DNA from: Bacteroidota bacterium
GTDB taxonomy: Bacteria; Bacteroidota; Bacteroidia; Bacteroidales; Prolixibacteraceae
Length of the DNA: 7,013 bases
Assembly (NCBI GenBank): GCA_030632865.1
Contig: DAOVTY010000172.1
Coordinates: 1-7,013 of the forward strand
Direction: 5' to 3'
Shown here: in pieces, positions 1 through 6,830 of the stretch
Layout of the letters: each line of letters opens with the position of its first letter
Numbering within the stretch: the stretch's first letter is position 1
Notes under the pieces: model-generated
Told to the model about the DNA's origin: nothing
The model's database searches: none
Seen by the model: only the letters and a program-made list of their open reading frames with translations
Position numbers and translations under genes: made by a program

Positions 1-798
1 AAAGTTCAGTGGAAAGATGGTGAGAATATTATTGCAGTTATTTTAAATACTTCGGTTTACGAACCACCAACAAAAGATACCGAATATATTTTGCGTGTTT
101 ACGATAAATTTGGATGCGAGGGAATTAAAATAGTTACCTATTTTTCTATTGTTACAAAAGCAATGTTTACGGTTGATTTTGGAGAGCAGGATCCCACGGA
201 ATTGGAAGCTCCACTAACTGTTAACTTTATAAATGAATCTGAAAATGGAACTTCCGGTCAATTCGAATGGTTTTTGTTTCGCGATTTAGATGAGATTAAA
301 AAAGAGTCGGAGGGTTCTACTGCACCAATCGATAGTATTATGATTATTGGTTACGATGATAATGCTATTTATACCTACGAGAGAACAGGTGTTTACGATG
401 TAAAACTTGTGTCAAAACATGTTTCAGAATTTTATACTTGTGTTGACACGGTTTATATTGAAGATTATATTCTAATCGATTCGTCGTATATAATAGCACC
501 AAATGTTTTTACGCCAAATGGCGATGGTGTTAACGATGAATTTGTAGTGAAATTCTTTTCTATGGAAACTGTTAAAATAACTCTTTTTAATCGTTGGGGA
601 AAACGAATACATTATTTCGAGAGCCAAAATGTGAGGGGATTTGATGGAACTTGGGAAGAGACAGTTTGGGATGGGAAATTAATGGGCGGACGTTATGCCA
701 GCCCCGGCGTTTATTATTACAATATTGTAGGCGAGGGTAGAGATGGCACACGACGGCGGGCACACGGATTTTTTCATCTGTTTCGCGAAAAAAATTAG
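1..798 (+). CDS. Secreted PKD-repeat protein with T9SS type B (CHU_C) sorting domain, 5'-truncated
   Basis: The frame is open from the first base, so the window holds the last 265 residues of a longer protein. The TTG at 91 is an internal leucine codon and not the start. Residues 1-40 end like an Ig/PKD-type repeat (a Y-x-L-R-V-Y-D strand, then F-G-C). Residues about 60-155 look like a PKD-type domain (PLTVNFIN near 71, EWFLF near 89, YTYERTGVYDVKL near 124, then C-V-D-T-V). Residues about 164-262 match the gliding-motility C-terminal domain: APNVFTPNGDGVND, then ITLFNRWGKRI, W-D-G-K, and S-P-G-V-Y-Y-Y. This domain class is known to direct export through the type IX secretion system and cell-surface attachment, usually on large adhesins or enzymes. 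The activity of the missing N-terminal part cannot be told. The domain call is firm; an adhesin role is inference. Confidence 0.92.
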   Translation, partial: KVQWKDGENIIAVILNTSVYEPPTKDTEYILRVYDKFGCEGIKIVTYFSIVTKAMFTVDFGEQDPTELEAPLTVNFINESENGTSGQFEWFLFRDLDEIKKESEGSTAPIDSIMIIGYDDNAIYTYERTGVYDVKLVSKHVSEFYTCVDTVYIEDYILIDSSYIIAPNVFTPNGDGVNDEFVVKFFSMETVKITLFNRWGKRIHYFESQNVRGFDGTWEETVWDGKLMGGRYASPGVYYYNIVGEGRDGTRRRAHGFFHLFREKN

Positions 799-864
799 AG
801 AAACGAAAAACAGAAATTTGAAGAAGTGTGCATTATGTATGTAACTTTTTGTTTACAAATGAGA

Positions 865-916
865 TAGTAACTATATTCAGTGTTATAATACACAATTAAT
901 TATATAGAGGTTACTA
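865..916. repeat. Nested imperfect inverted repeat in the gap after the T9SS protein
   Basis: TAGTAAC (865-871) pairs with GTTACTA (910-916), and the adjoining TATAT (872-876) pairs with ATATA (902-906), leaving a 3-nt bulge GAG on one side. Inside the loop, GTGT (880-883) and ACAC (890-893) can form a smaller hairpin around TATAAT. No T-tract follows, so it is not a standard intrinsic terminator. It could protect or end the upstream transcript, or be chance in AT-rich DNA. The remainder of the 799-1039 gap shows no gene. Confidence 0.35.
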
Positions 917-982
917 AAATATTTAGCAATCATTATTATAATATTTGAATAATACATCCGACTTTGAAAATTTGTCAAATAA

Positions 983-1013
983 TTTTATTCTTCATCTAAA
1001 CAAAGTATCTTTA
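983..1013 (+). promoter_or_regulatory. Candidate Bacteroidota-type promoter for the DUF5723-like gene
   Basis: TATCTTTA at 1006-1013 differs from the Bacteroidota -7 consensus TAnnTTTG only in the last base. A T-rich block TTTT at 983-986 lies 19 nt upstream, the distance expected of the -33 element, but it is not the consensus TTTG. The start codon is 26 nt downstream, allowing a short leader. Support is by position and partial consensus only. Confidence 0.35.
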
Positions 1014-1039
1014 ACAAGTAACTAACGTAAAAGAATATT

Positions 1040-2353
1040 ATGAAAACCTTCATTTTCTTAATTTTAATATTTTTTTCTATCTCGTTAAGAGCGCAAAACA
1101 CCATGTTTTTTATGGATAGATTGCCACAAAAAATTTCATATAATCCTGCTTTTATTCCTGAAGCAAATTTTTATTTGTCTTTACCTGTTATTGGAGGTGC
1201 AAAAGCTCATGTTTACAATACTGGGTTTACACAAAATGAGTTGGAAACATTTGTTGATAATATCAATAATCCCGCATATAATCCAGATGATTTCATAAAC
1301 TCAATTGGAGATTATAACCATTTACTTGCTGAAGCAAGTGTAAATCTATTTTCAATCGGGTTCAAGTTAAAAGACAAGGGATATTTGTCTTTTGATATAT
1401 CAATCAATGATGTAACAGTAAATGATGCTTCATCTCAAATTGTATATTTTTTTGGAGAACCTGAGGATATTCCAATGTCGGATTTCCCAATTGTTATTGA
1501 TAAATTTGATTTATTGACTAACACTTATATTGGATTTAAAGTCAACTATTCACGTAGAATTAGCGAAAATCTCACACTTGGAATTTGCCCGCAAATTAAT
1601 TTTAACCAAGTTGGGTTAAAAAGTTCTGATATGGAAGCCAAATTGAACATAAGTATTGAAAATGAAAATGAAATTGTATATGAAACAAATTTTTCGGGGA
1701 ATATTGTAGCAGGGTTGCCAGTAGAAATAAATCCTGATGCTATTGATGATGGTAAGTTTGATATGGATAAAGATTTATTGCCGGAAGGTTGGGAAGAGGA
1801 TTTAACAGTAGGTGATGTGTTAAGAAACAGAAGTTTTTTACTTAATATTGGAGCAAATTATGAAATTGAAAAATGGAATTTTTATGCGAGTATTCTTAAT
1901 CTGGGTTATTCTAAGTGGAAAGTAAACGGGTATAATTTAAATGGTATAAATGAGGATGTTTATGTTGAGGAAGACCAGAATATGAAAATAGGAATTCCAA
2001 CTAAAATTTATTTGGGCGTCAATCGTCAATTTTCAAAGAAATGGAACTATGGAATGGTTTTTAATAATACTTTTTATTCCACTGGTTCAAATGCATCTGC
2101 TACTCTGTCGTTAAATGGTAATGTTGGTAAAATGTTATCAACTTCTGTAAGTTATACCGCTGGATATATGTATAATAATTTAGGTGTAGGATTTAGGCTT
2201 CGATTTTTACCCGGAACAGATTTATATTTCGTAACAGACAATGTTATTCAATTATTTGGATACCGCGATGCACATCGATTATCATTTGCTTTAGGAATAA
2301 ATATTTTCGTAGGTGCAGATAAAGAAACAATTAATGAGAATTTAATTGACTAA
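1040..2353 (+). CDS. DUF5723-like outer-membrane beta-barrel protein
   Basis: The 437-residue product begins with a clear signal peptide: K2, a hydrophobic run over residues 4-16, and a likely cut after S-L-R-A before Q19, the common Bacteroidota 'A/Q' junction. The mature N-terminus has the pattern F-M-D-R-L-P-Q-x-I-S-Y-N-P-A-F-I-P, then F-Y-L-S-L-P-V-I-G-G, which I recognise as the opening of DUF5723 proteins. The rest alternates short amphipathic strands with turns (for example residues 100-122, 161-190, 263-290, 320-347, 366-389, 411-425), as expected of an outer-membrane barrel with a final strand near LSFALGINIFVGA. The start is supported by the signal peptide. Its cargo or partner is unknown. 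It lies 241 nt after the T9SS-sorted protein, probably with its own promoter, and converges on the next gene with a 51-nt gap that shows no clear terminator hairpin. Confidence 0.8.
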   Translation: MKTFIFLILIFFSISLRAQNTMFFMDRLPQKISYNPAFIPEANFYLSLPVIGGAKAHVYNTGFTQNELETFVDNINNPAYNPDDFINSIGDYNHLLAEASVNLFSIGFKLKDKGYLSFDISINDVTVNDASSQIVYFFGEPEDIPMSDFPIVIDKFDLLTNTYIGFKVNYSRRISENLTLGICPQINFNQVGLKSSDMEAKLNISIENENEIVYETNFSGNIVAGLPVEINPDAIDDGKFDMDKDLLPEGWEEDLTVGDVLRNRSFLLNIGANYEIEKWNFYASILNLGYSKWKVNGYNLNGINEDVYVEEDQNMKIGIPTKIYLGVNRQFSKKWNYGMVFNNTFYSTGSNASATLSLNGNVGKMLSTSVSYTAGYMYNNLGVGFRLRFLPGTDLYFVTDNVIQLFGYRDAHRLSFALGINIFVGADKETINENLID

Positions 2354-2404
2354 TATTAATTCTCAAATCAAACTCAAAAAGCAATTTTATTACTTTTCCT
2401 CACA

Positions 2405-4105
2405 CTAATTAGTGACGGTCATAATTCGTTCATAAAAACCCTCACAATTTCCGTTAGAAACATTCAAAACAAACATCGGCTCTATTTCAAATTTTTCGAT
2501 TATCTGACTAACAAATTCTTCTCTAACTGAAAGTATTAAATGGCTATCTGAGTTTTCAATAATTTGTTTAACAGAATTGTGCCATCCATTTTCAGAAAGT
2601 TCAAGTCTGCCAATTTCATCAATAATTTTTATTTGTGATTTGGTGTTTTGTAACTCATCGTTTCCCGTATTCAAACCTTCATTAAAAATGTAAAACTTGC
2701 CAATTTTTTGTTGAGAGGAGTCTCCCTTTTGTCGTAAGAATATTTTCGATTTGTTGGTAGATATAGTCACAATATCGTATCCGGTTGTAATATTGTTATC
2801 TATTATTCTCGATGAATAAACTCCAGAAACAGAGATTTTTTCTTGCTGAAATTTTTTAATTGTATTTTTGATACATAATGTTTTGCCACTACCAATTCCT
2901 CCAGTAATAATAAATATTTTCTGCTTGAAATTTGCTTTGCCTTTTATTTCGTTTAAGCGAAAATCTGCAAAAGACATGATCTGGTGAACAAACAGTGTTG
3001 GGTTTTTAACAATCGTTTTTAAATCGGGCGTATTTGCAATCATTATAGGTAAACTTTCCAACGAAAGTTGCAGTGCGAGTGGCAGTTGCTTAAAGTAGCT
3101 TCGGGCAAAAAAATCTCTTATTTTAGGGTTATACAACTCGGTGCCAAGTACCGAAAATCCCATAATCATAATCATCGCCCGCAAATTCATTTCAACACCA
3201 ATTAAAAGTGCGTCCATCATTGTTTTAGATTCAGATTGTACCCGAGTAAAAACAAATGCAGTAATCATTGTAATTACTATAAAGTAAATCCAAATACGTG
3301 GACGAACAAGCTGCCTGAGAGCTCTTTTATATCGTAGTGCCCAAACTATTGCAATCAAAATTTCTAGGGCAACCCAAATTGCAAAATTAATTCGACCAAT
3401 TAATACAAGCGACCCAATCATAAAAAAAATGTTGACTATAAGCCAGTTGATAGAGTGTGCGAAGTTGTTGTTTTTGAGTGTGCTTTTGGTCTTATCTTTT
3501 TTATAACTATTTTGAAATGGAATATTTGAGTTTATTGTTTTTTTCCCTGACCTAATTCCGATTAACGCCGAAACAAGTCCGAAAAGTATTTGAATGATAA
3601 GCAGTAAGAAAAGTGGAGTCCAAACTGCATCGAATTGTAATCCAAATTGCTGCTCGGCATATTCCATTAAATTTGTGTAAACATCAATTATATTATTTCC
3701 ATAATAAAATATTAGTTTGAAAACTTTATAAAATAGATTCCACGACATTGCCAAAATTGAACCAATAATTAGTCCCGGAATAGTTCGTCCTAACAGTCTT
3801 ACAGAAAGTTCTAATAGCAACGCCTCGCTAATAATTGCAACAAATGGCCCGAAAATAACAGCACTAGGTGATAAGGTTTTTAGGAGTGCACATATTATCC
3901 CAGCACGCCAAAACAGACCATTCTCTTTCCACTTGTAACTTGCTGAAATTAATATTATTATTCCGATTGCCGTTAAAATATTACCGCTGAAAGGAACGCG
4001 CAAGTTATGCAAAAAACTACCCAGTACAATTTCTGAGGATGCCCAGATTGTTCCGAGAATAGAGGCTTTTATCCATTTTTCGCTGAGTTGTTGCATTTTA
4101 ACCAT
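2405..4105 (-). CDS. Membrane protein (ECF S-like and possibly EcfT-like regions) fused to a C-terminal THEP1-type NTPase
   Basis: The 566-residue chain has three parts. Residues about 10-185 carry five or six hydrophobic helices, with P-F-S-G-N (38-42), L-L-K-T-L-S-P-S (74-81) and F-G-P-F-V-A-I-I-S-E-A (85-95), a pattern like ECF transporter S components. A polar linker (186-217) follows. Residues about 218-385 hold roughly four further helices and an amphipathic stretch F-F-A-R-S-Y-F-K-Q-L-P (332-342) that may correspond to EcfT/CbiQ coupling helices; this part is least certain. Residues 394-566 form a THEP1-like NTPase: Walker A GGIGSGKT (402-409), S-G-V-Y-S-S-R (427-433), T-G-Y-D-I-V (441-446), and a Walker B-type I-I-D-E-I-G-R-L-E-L (494-503). 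No LSGGQ ABC signature is present. THEP1 proteins are normally stand-alone and about 170-190 residues long. The start Met1 or Met4 cannot be separated. It lies 86 nt downstream of the sulfatase on the same strand. Substrate unknown. Confidence 0.8.
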   Translation of the reverse strand: MVKMQQLSEKWIKASILGTIWASSEIVLGSFLHNLRVPFSGNILTAIGIIILISASYKWKENGLFWRAGIICALLKTLSPSAVIFGPFVAIISEALLLELSVRLLGRTIPGLIIGSILAMSWNLFYKVFKLIFYYGNNIIDVYTNLMEYAEQQFGLQFDAVWTPLFLLLIIQILFGLVSALIGIRSGKKTINSNIPFQNSYKKDKTKSTLKNNNFAHSINWLIVNIFFMIGSLVLIGRINFAIWVALEILIAIVWALRYKRALRQLVRPRIWIYFIVITMITAFVFTRVQSESKTMMDALLIGVEMNLRAMIMIMGFSVLGTELYNPKIRDFFARSYFKQLPLALQLSLESLPIMIANTPDLKTIVKNPTLFVHQIMSFADFRLNEIKGKANFKQKIFIITGGIGSGKTLCIKNTIKKFQQEKISVSGVYSSRIIDNNITTGYDIVTISTNKSKIFLRQKGDSSQQKIGKFYIFNEGLNTGNDELQNTKSQIKIIDEIGRLELSENGWHNSVKQIIENSDSHLILSVREEFVSQIIEKFEIEPMFVLNVSNGNCEGFYERIMTVTN

Positions 4106-4129
4106 TTTTTACCAATTAAAATATTCATC

Positions 4130-4157
4130 CTATTTTTAAAATTATCGTAAAAAATAG
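4130..4157. repeat. AT-rich 8-bp inverted repeat upstream of the membrane-NTPase gene
   Basis: CTATTTTT (4130-4137) and AAAAATAG (4150-4157) are exact reverse complements with a 12-nt spacer, ending 25 nt before the start codon at 4105. On the minus strand the spacer region also contains TAATTTTA, close to the -7 consensus TAnnTTTG. It could be an operator or a weak hairpin between the sulfatase and the membrane-NTPase gene, but such arms are easy to get by chance at this base composition. Confidence 0.25.
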
Positions 4158-4191
4158 TATTGAACTTCGATTGAGAAAATTGTATCTGTTT

Positions 4192-5565
4192 TTAATCTGT
4201 CAGATTAATTGGGTCTCCTCCTGTTTCTATGGAAAAATCATTCAGCTTTTTGTGTAACCTTTTTACAATTATGGAGTTCTCAATTGCAATATTATATTTT
4301 TCGCCCGGGTCGTTATTTAGGTTAAATAACTGAACACCACTTGATGTGGTAATTCTTAATTTCAATTCGCCTTCGCGAACAGCTTCGGCTTTTGCTCCAT
4401 TGAAATAATATAGTATTTCGGTTGGCGATTTTGCTTCGCCTTTTAAAAACGGAAGAATATTGAGTCCATCAATTTCTCTGTCGGTTGGTAGTTTTGCTCC
4501 AGTAACATCAATAATTGTTGAGAATAAATCCATGGTAGTTGCCATTTCAGAAGAAACCTGTTTCTGTGGTATTTGTCCAGGCCACCTCATAATTCCCGGC
4601 ACACGAAATCCTCCTTCGTATGTTGTTGCTTTTGCGCCGCGCAATAATCCGGCAGAACCTCCATGCCAAGGTTTTACACCTTTTTGCAACATTCGATCTG
4701 GCAGATTTTGCCACGGTCCATTGTCGCTGGTAAATATTACCAGAGTGTTTTTATCAAGCTCCAACCTTTCTAAGGTTTTTAAAACTTGTCCAACACTCCA
4801 GTCGAGTGTTTCAACCACATCGCCATATAAACCTCCATTCGATTTTCCTTTGAATTCGTCTGATGTGCTAATTGGCAAATGTGGCATTGCGTGTGCGAGA
4901 TATAAAAAGAATGGATTATTCTTTTGAGATTCAATATATTCAACTGCTTTTGTTGTGTAATCAACAATTAAATTGTTTTGATTATCATTTATCACTTCAA
5001 CTGGTTTGTTATTTTCATACATAAAAAGTGTGTCGTTTTCTGTAAGCCACGGACACCAAGGAAGTATCATGTCGTTGCTGTACGGAAGTCCGTAAAACGA
5101 ATCGAACCCTCGCGAAGTGGGTAAAAAATGTTCTGCATGTCCTAAATGCCATTTGCCAATTGCTGCTGTGTTGTAGCCATTATCTTTTAAAATATTAGCA
5201 ATGGTAATCTCAGAAACTGGTAATCCTTTGCTGGGCGACGAGGGACCGCAATTTGTGGGAATACTTCTTATAGGATAACGACCAGTTAACAAACCAGCTC
5301 TCGATGGAGTACAAACCGGAGCTACTGCATAAAAAGAGGTGAGGCGAATTCCCTCGTCTGCCATATTATCTATGTTTGGCGTTTTTATATTTGGGTGGCC
5401 ATAGCATCCTAAATCTCCATAACCAATATCGTCAACAAAAATTAGAACAATATTTGGCTGATCTGTTTCTTTTTCTTGTTTTTTTTGAGAACAAGAAAAA
5501 GATGAAAAAATTGTGATAATAACGAGACTGTAAAATGTTAAATTATTGATATAATTGAACTTCAT
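4192..5565 (-). CDS. Exported S1-family sulfatase (arylsulfatase A-like)
   Basis: This enzyme hydrolyses a sulfate ester from a sugar or aryl substrate. The signature C85-T-P-S-R89-A-G-L-L-T-G-R is complete; Cys85 would be converted to formylglycine by a maturase not present in this window. Calcium and active-site residues are in place: D45-D46 in V-D-D-I-G-Y-G-D, G-K138-W-H140, H229 in M-P-H-L-P, D281-N282 in S-D-N-G-P-W, and K312 before Y-E-G-G-F-R. The total of 457 residues is normal for a single-domain member. The N-terminus is a signal peptide, and F-S-S-F-S-C25 followed by S-Q-K-K-Q-E suggests a lipoprotein, though the lipobox is atypical. Resemblance is to the arylsulfatase A/GALNS side of the family (G-x-P-Y-S-N-D-M near 159). 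The sulfated substrate is unknown; the divergent isomerase and nearby fucosidase tail suggest a fucose-containing glycan. Confidence 0.95.
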   Translation of the reverse strand: MKFNYINNLTFYSLVIITIFSSFSCSQKKQEKETDQPNIVLIFVDDIGYGDLGCYGHPNIKTPNIDNMADEGIRLTSFYAVAPVCTPSRAGLLTGRYPIRSIPTNCGPSSPSKGLPVSEITIANILKDNGYNTAAIGKWHLGHAEHFLPTSRGFDSFYGLPYSNDMILPWCPWLTENDTLFMYENNKPVEVINDNQNNLIVDYTTKAVEYIESQKNNPFFLYLAHAMPHLPISTSDEFKGKSNGGLYGDVVETLDWSVGQVLKTLERLELDKNTLVIFTSDNGPWQNLPDRMLQKGVKPWHGGSAGLLRGAKATTYEGGFRVPGIMRWPGQIPQKQVSSEMATTMDLFSTIIDVTGAKLPTDREIDGLNILPFLKGEAKSPTEILYYFNGAKAEAVREGELKLRITTSSGVQLFNLNNDPGEKYNIAIENSIIVKRLHKKLNDFSIETGGDPINLTD

Positions 5566-5586
5566 TTTATGATTATTTTTAGTTTA

Positions 5587-5594
5587 CAAAACTA
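5587..5594 (-). promoter_or_regulatory. Candidate -7 box for the sulfatase gene
   Basis: Read on the minus strand this is TAGTTTTG, an exact match to the Bacteroidota -7 consensus TAnnTTTG, placed 21 nt before the start codon. No TTTG -33 element is seen at the expected distance. The box overlaps a short dyad AGTTT-aca-AAACT (5581-5593). With only one element present this is a weak to moderate call. Confidence 0.35.
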
Positions 5595-5606
5595 ATAATT
5601 CTTGTT

Positions 5607-5640
5607 AGGAAGATTAATTTATTTCTGATTAATTGCTCCT
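5607..5640. repeat. Imperfect dyad / direct repeat in the divergent sulfatase-isomerase gap
   Basis: AGGA-ag-ATTAAT (5607-5618) mirrors ATTAAT-tgc-TCCT (5628-5640) around a 9-nt centre. Because ATTAAT is itself palindromic, the same bases also form a direct repeat GATTAATT at 5612-5619 and 5627-5634 with a 15-bp period. It lies just upstream of the candidate sulfatase -7 box, where a regulator could bind. Function is inferred from position only. The rest of the 216-nt gap is AT-rich and holds no gene that I can see. Confidence 0.3.
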
Positions 5641-5753
5641 TGTTTATATTAAATTCATGATTTTTTATACAAAAACAAAAACACATATTTACATATTTTT
5701 AAATAAGCGGCTATTTTAGTTTTATATTATTCTCAGTAAAAGAAAATATCTGT

Positions 5754-5761
5754 TACTTTTA
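5754..5761 (+). promoter_or_regulatory. Weak candidate -7 box for the isomerase-like gene
   Basis: TACTTTTA differs from TAnnTTTG in its last base and lies 20 nt before the start codon at 5782. No TTTG -33 element is found about 20 nt upstream. It is the best-placed candidate in the gap, but the evidence is thin. Confidence 0.2.
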
Positions 5762-5781
5762 ATGCAAAAAAATCAAATATC

Positions 5782-6771
5782 ATGAAAAATAAAATACATA
5801 AAAATATAATTTCGCGACGAAATTTTTTGGGAAAAACTGCAATTGGAACAACGGCACTATCTTTTGCACCTTTTGCATTTAGTTGTACAGGTAATCTGGG
5901 ATCTAAATTTGGAGGCGTTCAAATAGGAGTTATTACCTACAGTTGGCGAAGTATGCCAAGTACTGCCGAAGATATTTTGAAATATTGTGTTGAGGGTGGA
6001 ATTAGTTCTTTGGAGTTGATGGGAAATGTTGCCGAAGAGTACGCAGGAATCCCAGTAATGCCTCCTCGCCCAAAACGGGGAGTTGAACAAACTGACGCAG
6101 AACAGGAAACTTATAGAATTGAGAGAGACAAAGCAATGATAAAGCAGAAAGAGTGGCGACTTTCAAATACTTTGGAGAAATATAAAGAGCTTCGGAAAAT
6201 GTATAATGATGCCGGCGTTAATATTCATATTGTAAAATTTGCTCCTGCTCGTTGGAGCGATGCTGAGATTGATTATGCTTTTAAAGCGGCCAAAATAATG
6301 GGAGCCACCGGAATTACCAACGAAATTGGAGATGAAGCGTGCAAGCGTCTCGGTAAATTTGCAGAGAAACATAATATGTATGCCATTTATCATAACCATG
6401 CACAACCCGGTCAACCCGGTTTTAGTTTCGATGAATTTCTTGCTCACTCGCCAAAAAATATGTTAAACTTTGATGTTGGACACTATTTTGGTGCTACAGG
6501 AAATCATCCGAATGAAGTGATTGAAAGATTGCACGACCGTATTTTTAGTATTCATTTAAAAGATAAAACAGGTAAGAATTCGGAGCCTGCCAATACTAAT
6601 CGTCCTTGGGGTGAGGGTGATACACCGATTGCTGATATTCTAAATTTAATTAAAGAAAATAAATGGCCAATTAATTGCGACATTGAATTAGAATATGCTG
6701 TGCCGGAAAATTCTGATGCACAAAAAGAAATTATAAAATGTGTTGAATATTGTAAGAATATTTTGGAGTGA
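5782..6771 (+). CDS. Tat-exported sugar isomerase/epimerase-like TIM-barrel protein
   Basis: The 329-residue product has a near-ideal twin-arginine signal, S11-R-R-N-F-L-G-K, then a hydrophobic run ending F-A-F-S-C35, so it is probably exported folded and possibly lipid-anchored. The body is an AP-endonuclease-2 / xylose-isomerase-like barrel. Candidate metal or catalytic residues lie at strand ends: E78 (S-L-E-L-M-G), H204-N-H206, D231 and H234 in F-D-V-G-H, H258 with K260-D261 in I-H-L-K-D, and E302 in I-E-L-E-Y. A charged helical stretch at about 95-140, rich in Arg, Lys and Glu, lies between the first strands. Members isomerise or epimerise sugars or inositols; the exported subfamily is commonly found with glycoside hydrolases and sulfatases and its substrate is generally not known. 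It is divergent from the sulfatase and convergent with the fucosidase-like gene. The family call is firm, the reaction is not. Confidence 0.88.
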   Translation: MKNKIHKNIISRRNFLGKTAIGTTALSFAPFAFSCTGNLGSKFGGVQIGVITYSWRSMPSTAEDILKYCVEGGISSLELMGNVAEEYAGIPVMPPRPKRGVEQTDAEQETYRIERDKAMIKQKEWRLSNTLEKYKELRKMYNDAGVNIHIVKFAPARWSDAEIDYAFKAAKIMGATGITNEIGDEACKRLGKFAEKHNMYAIYHNHAQPGQPGFSFDEFLAHSPKNMLNFDVGHYFGATGNHPNEVIERLHDRIFSIHLKDKTGKNSEPANTNRPWGEGDTPIADILNLIKENKWPINCDIELEYAVPENSDAQKEIIKCVEYCKNILE

Positions 6772-6783
6772 AAAATAGCCGCG

Positions 6784-6812
6784 AATGCGCGATTGACTTT
6801 TATTAGCGCATT
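6784..6812. repeat. GC-rich hairpin between convergent genes, possible terminator or degenerate REP-like element
   Basis: AATGCGC (6784-6790) and GCGCATT (6806-6812) are exact reverse complements around a 15-nt loop, standing out from the AT-rich surroundings. Flanking GC pairs (6779-6780 side and 6817-6818 side) hint at a longer, decayed palindrome. Read on the minus strand, the stem is followed after a few bases by CTATTTTT, so it could end the fucosidase-like transcript. On the plus strand no T-tract follows. Confidence 0.45.
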
Positions 6813-6830
6813 GGTAGCAATCTTATTCGT

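Noticed and set aside
91..93. Possible TTG start codon for the first gene
   Set aside because: The same frame continues open to the first base with plausible domain sequence, so this is an internal leucine codon.
840..857. TGTAA / TTACA hairpin with a T-rich loop after the first gene
   Set aside because: The stem is only 5 bp with weak pairs and no following T-tract, so a terminator call is not supported.
2403..2414. Perfect 12-bp palindrome CACTAATTAGTG at the end of the membrane-NTPase gene
   Set aside because: It overlaps the last codons, has no loop or T-tract, and is short enough to arise by chance in AT-rich DNA; not a convincing terminator or operator.
4460..4927. Plus-strand open frame of 155 codons inside the sulfatase gene
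   Set aside because: It is antisense to conserved sulfatase motifs, has no recognisable domain and a low-complexity composition typical of shadow frames.
4779..4967. Minus-strand 62-codon frame within the sulfatase gene
   Set aside because: It overlaps the sulfatase in another frame of the same strand and shows no family features.
6405..6422. Tandem repeat CAACCCGGT x2
   Set aside because: It lies within the isomerase-like coding frame and simply encodes Gln-Pro-Gly twice.
5857..6447. Two minus-strand open frames (5857-6090 and 6163-6447) inside the isomerase-like gene
   Set aside because: Both are antisense to a well-supported coding region, and neither has a recognisable motif.
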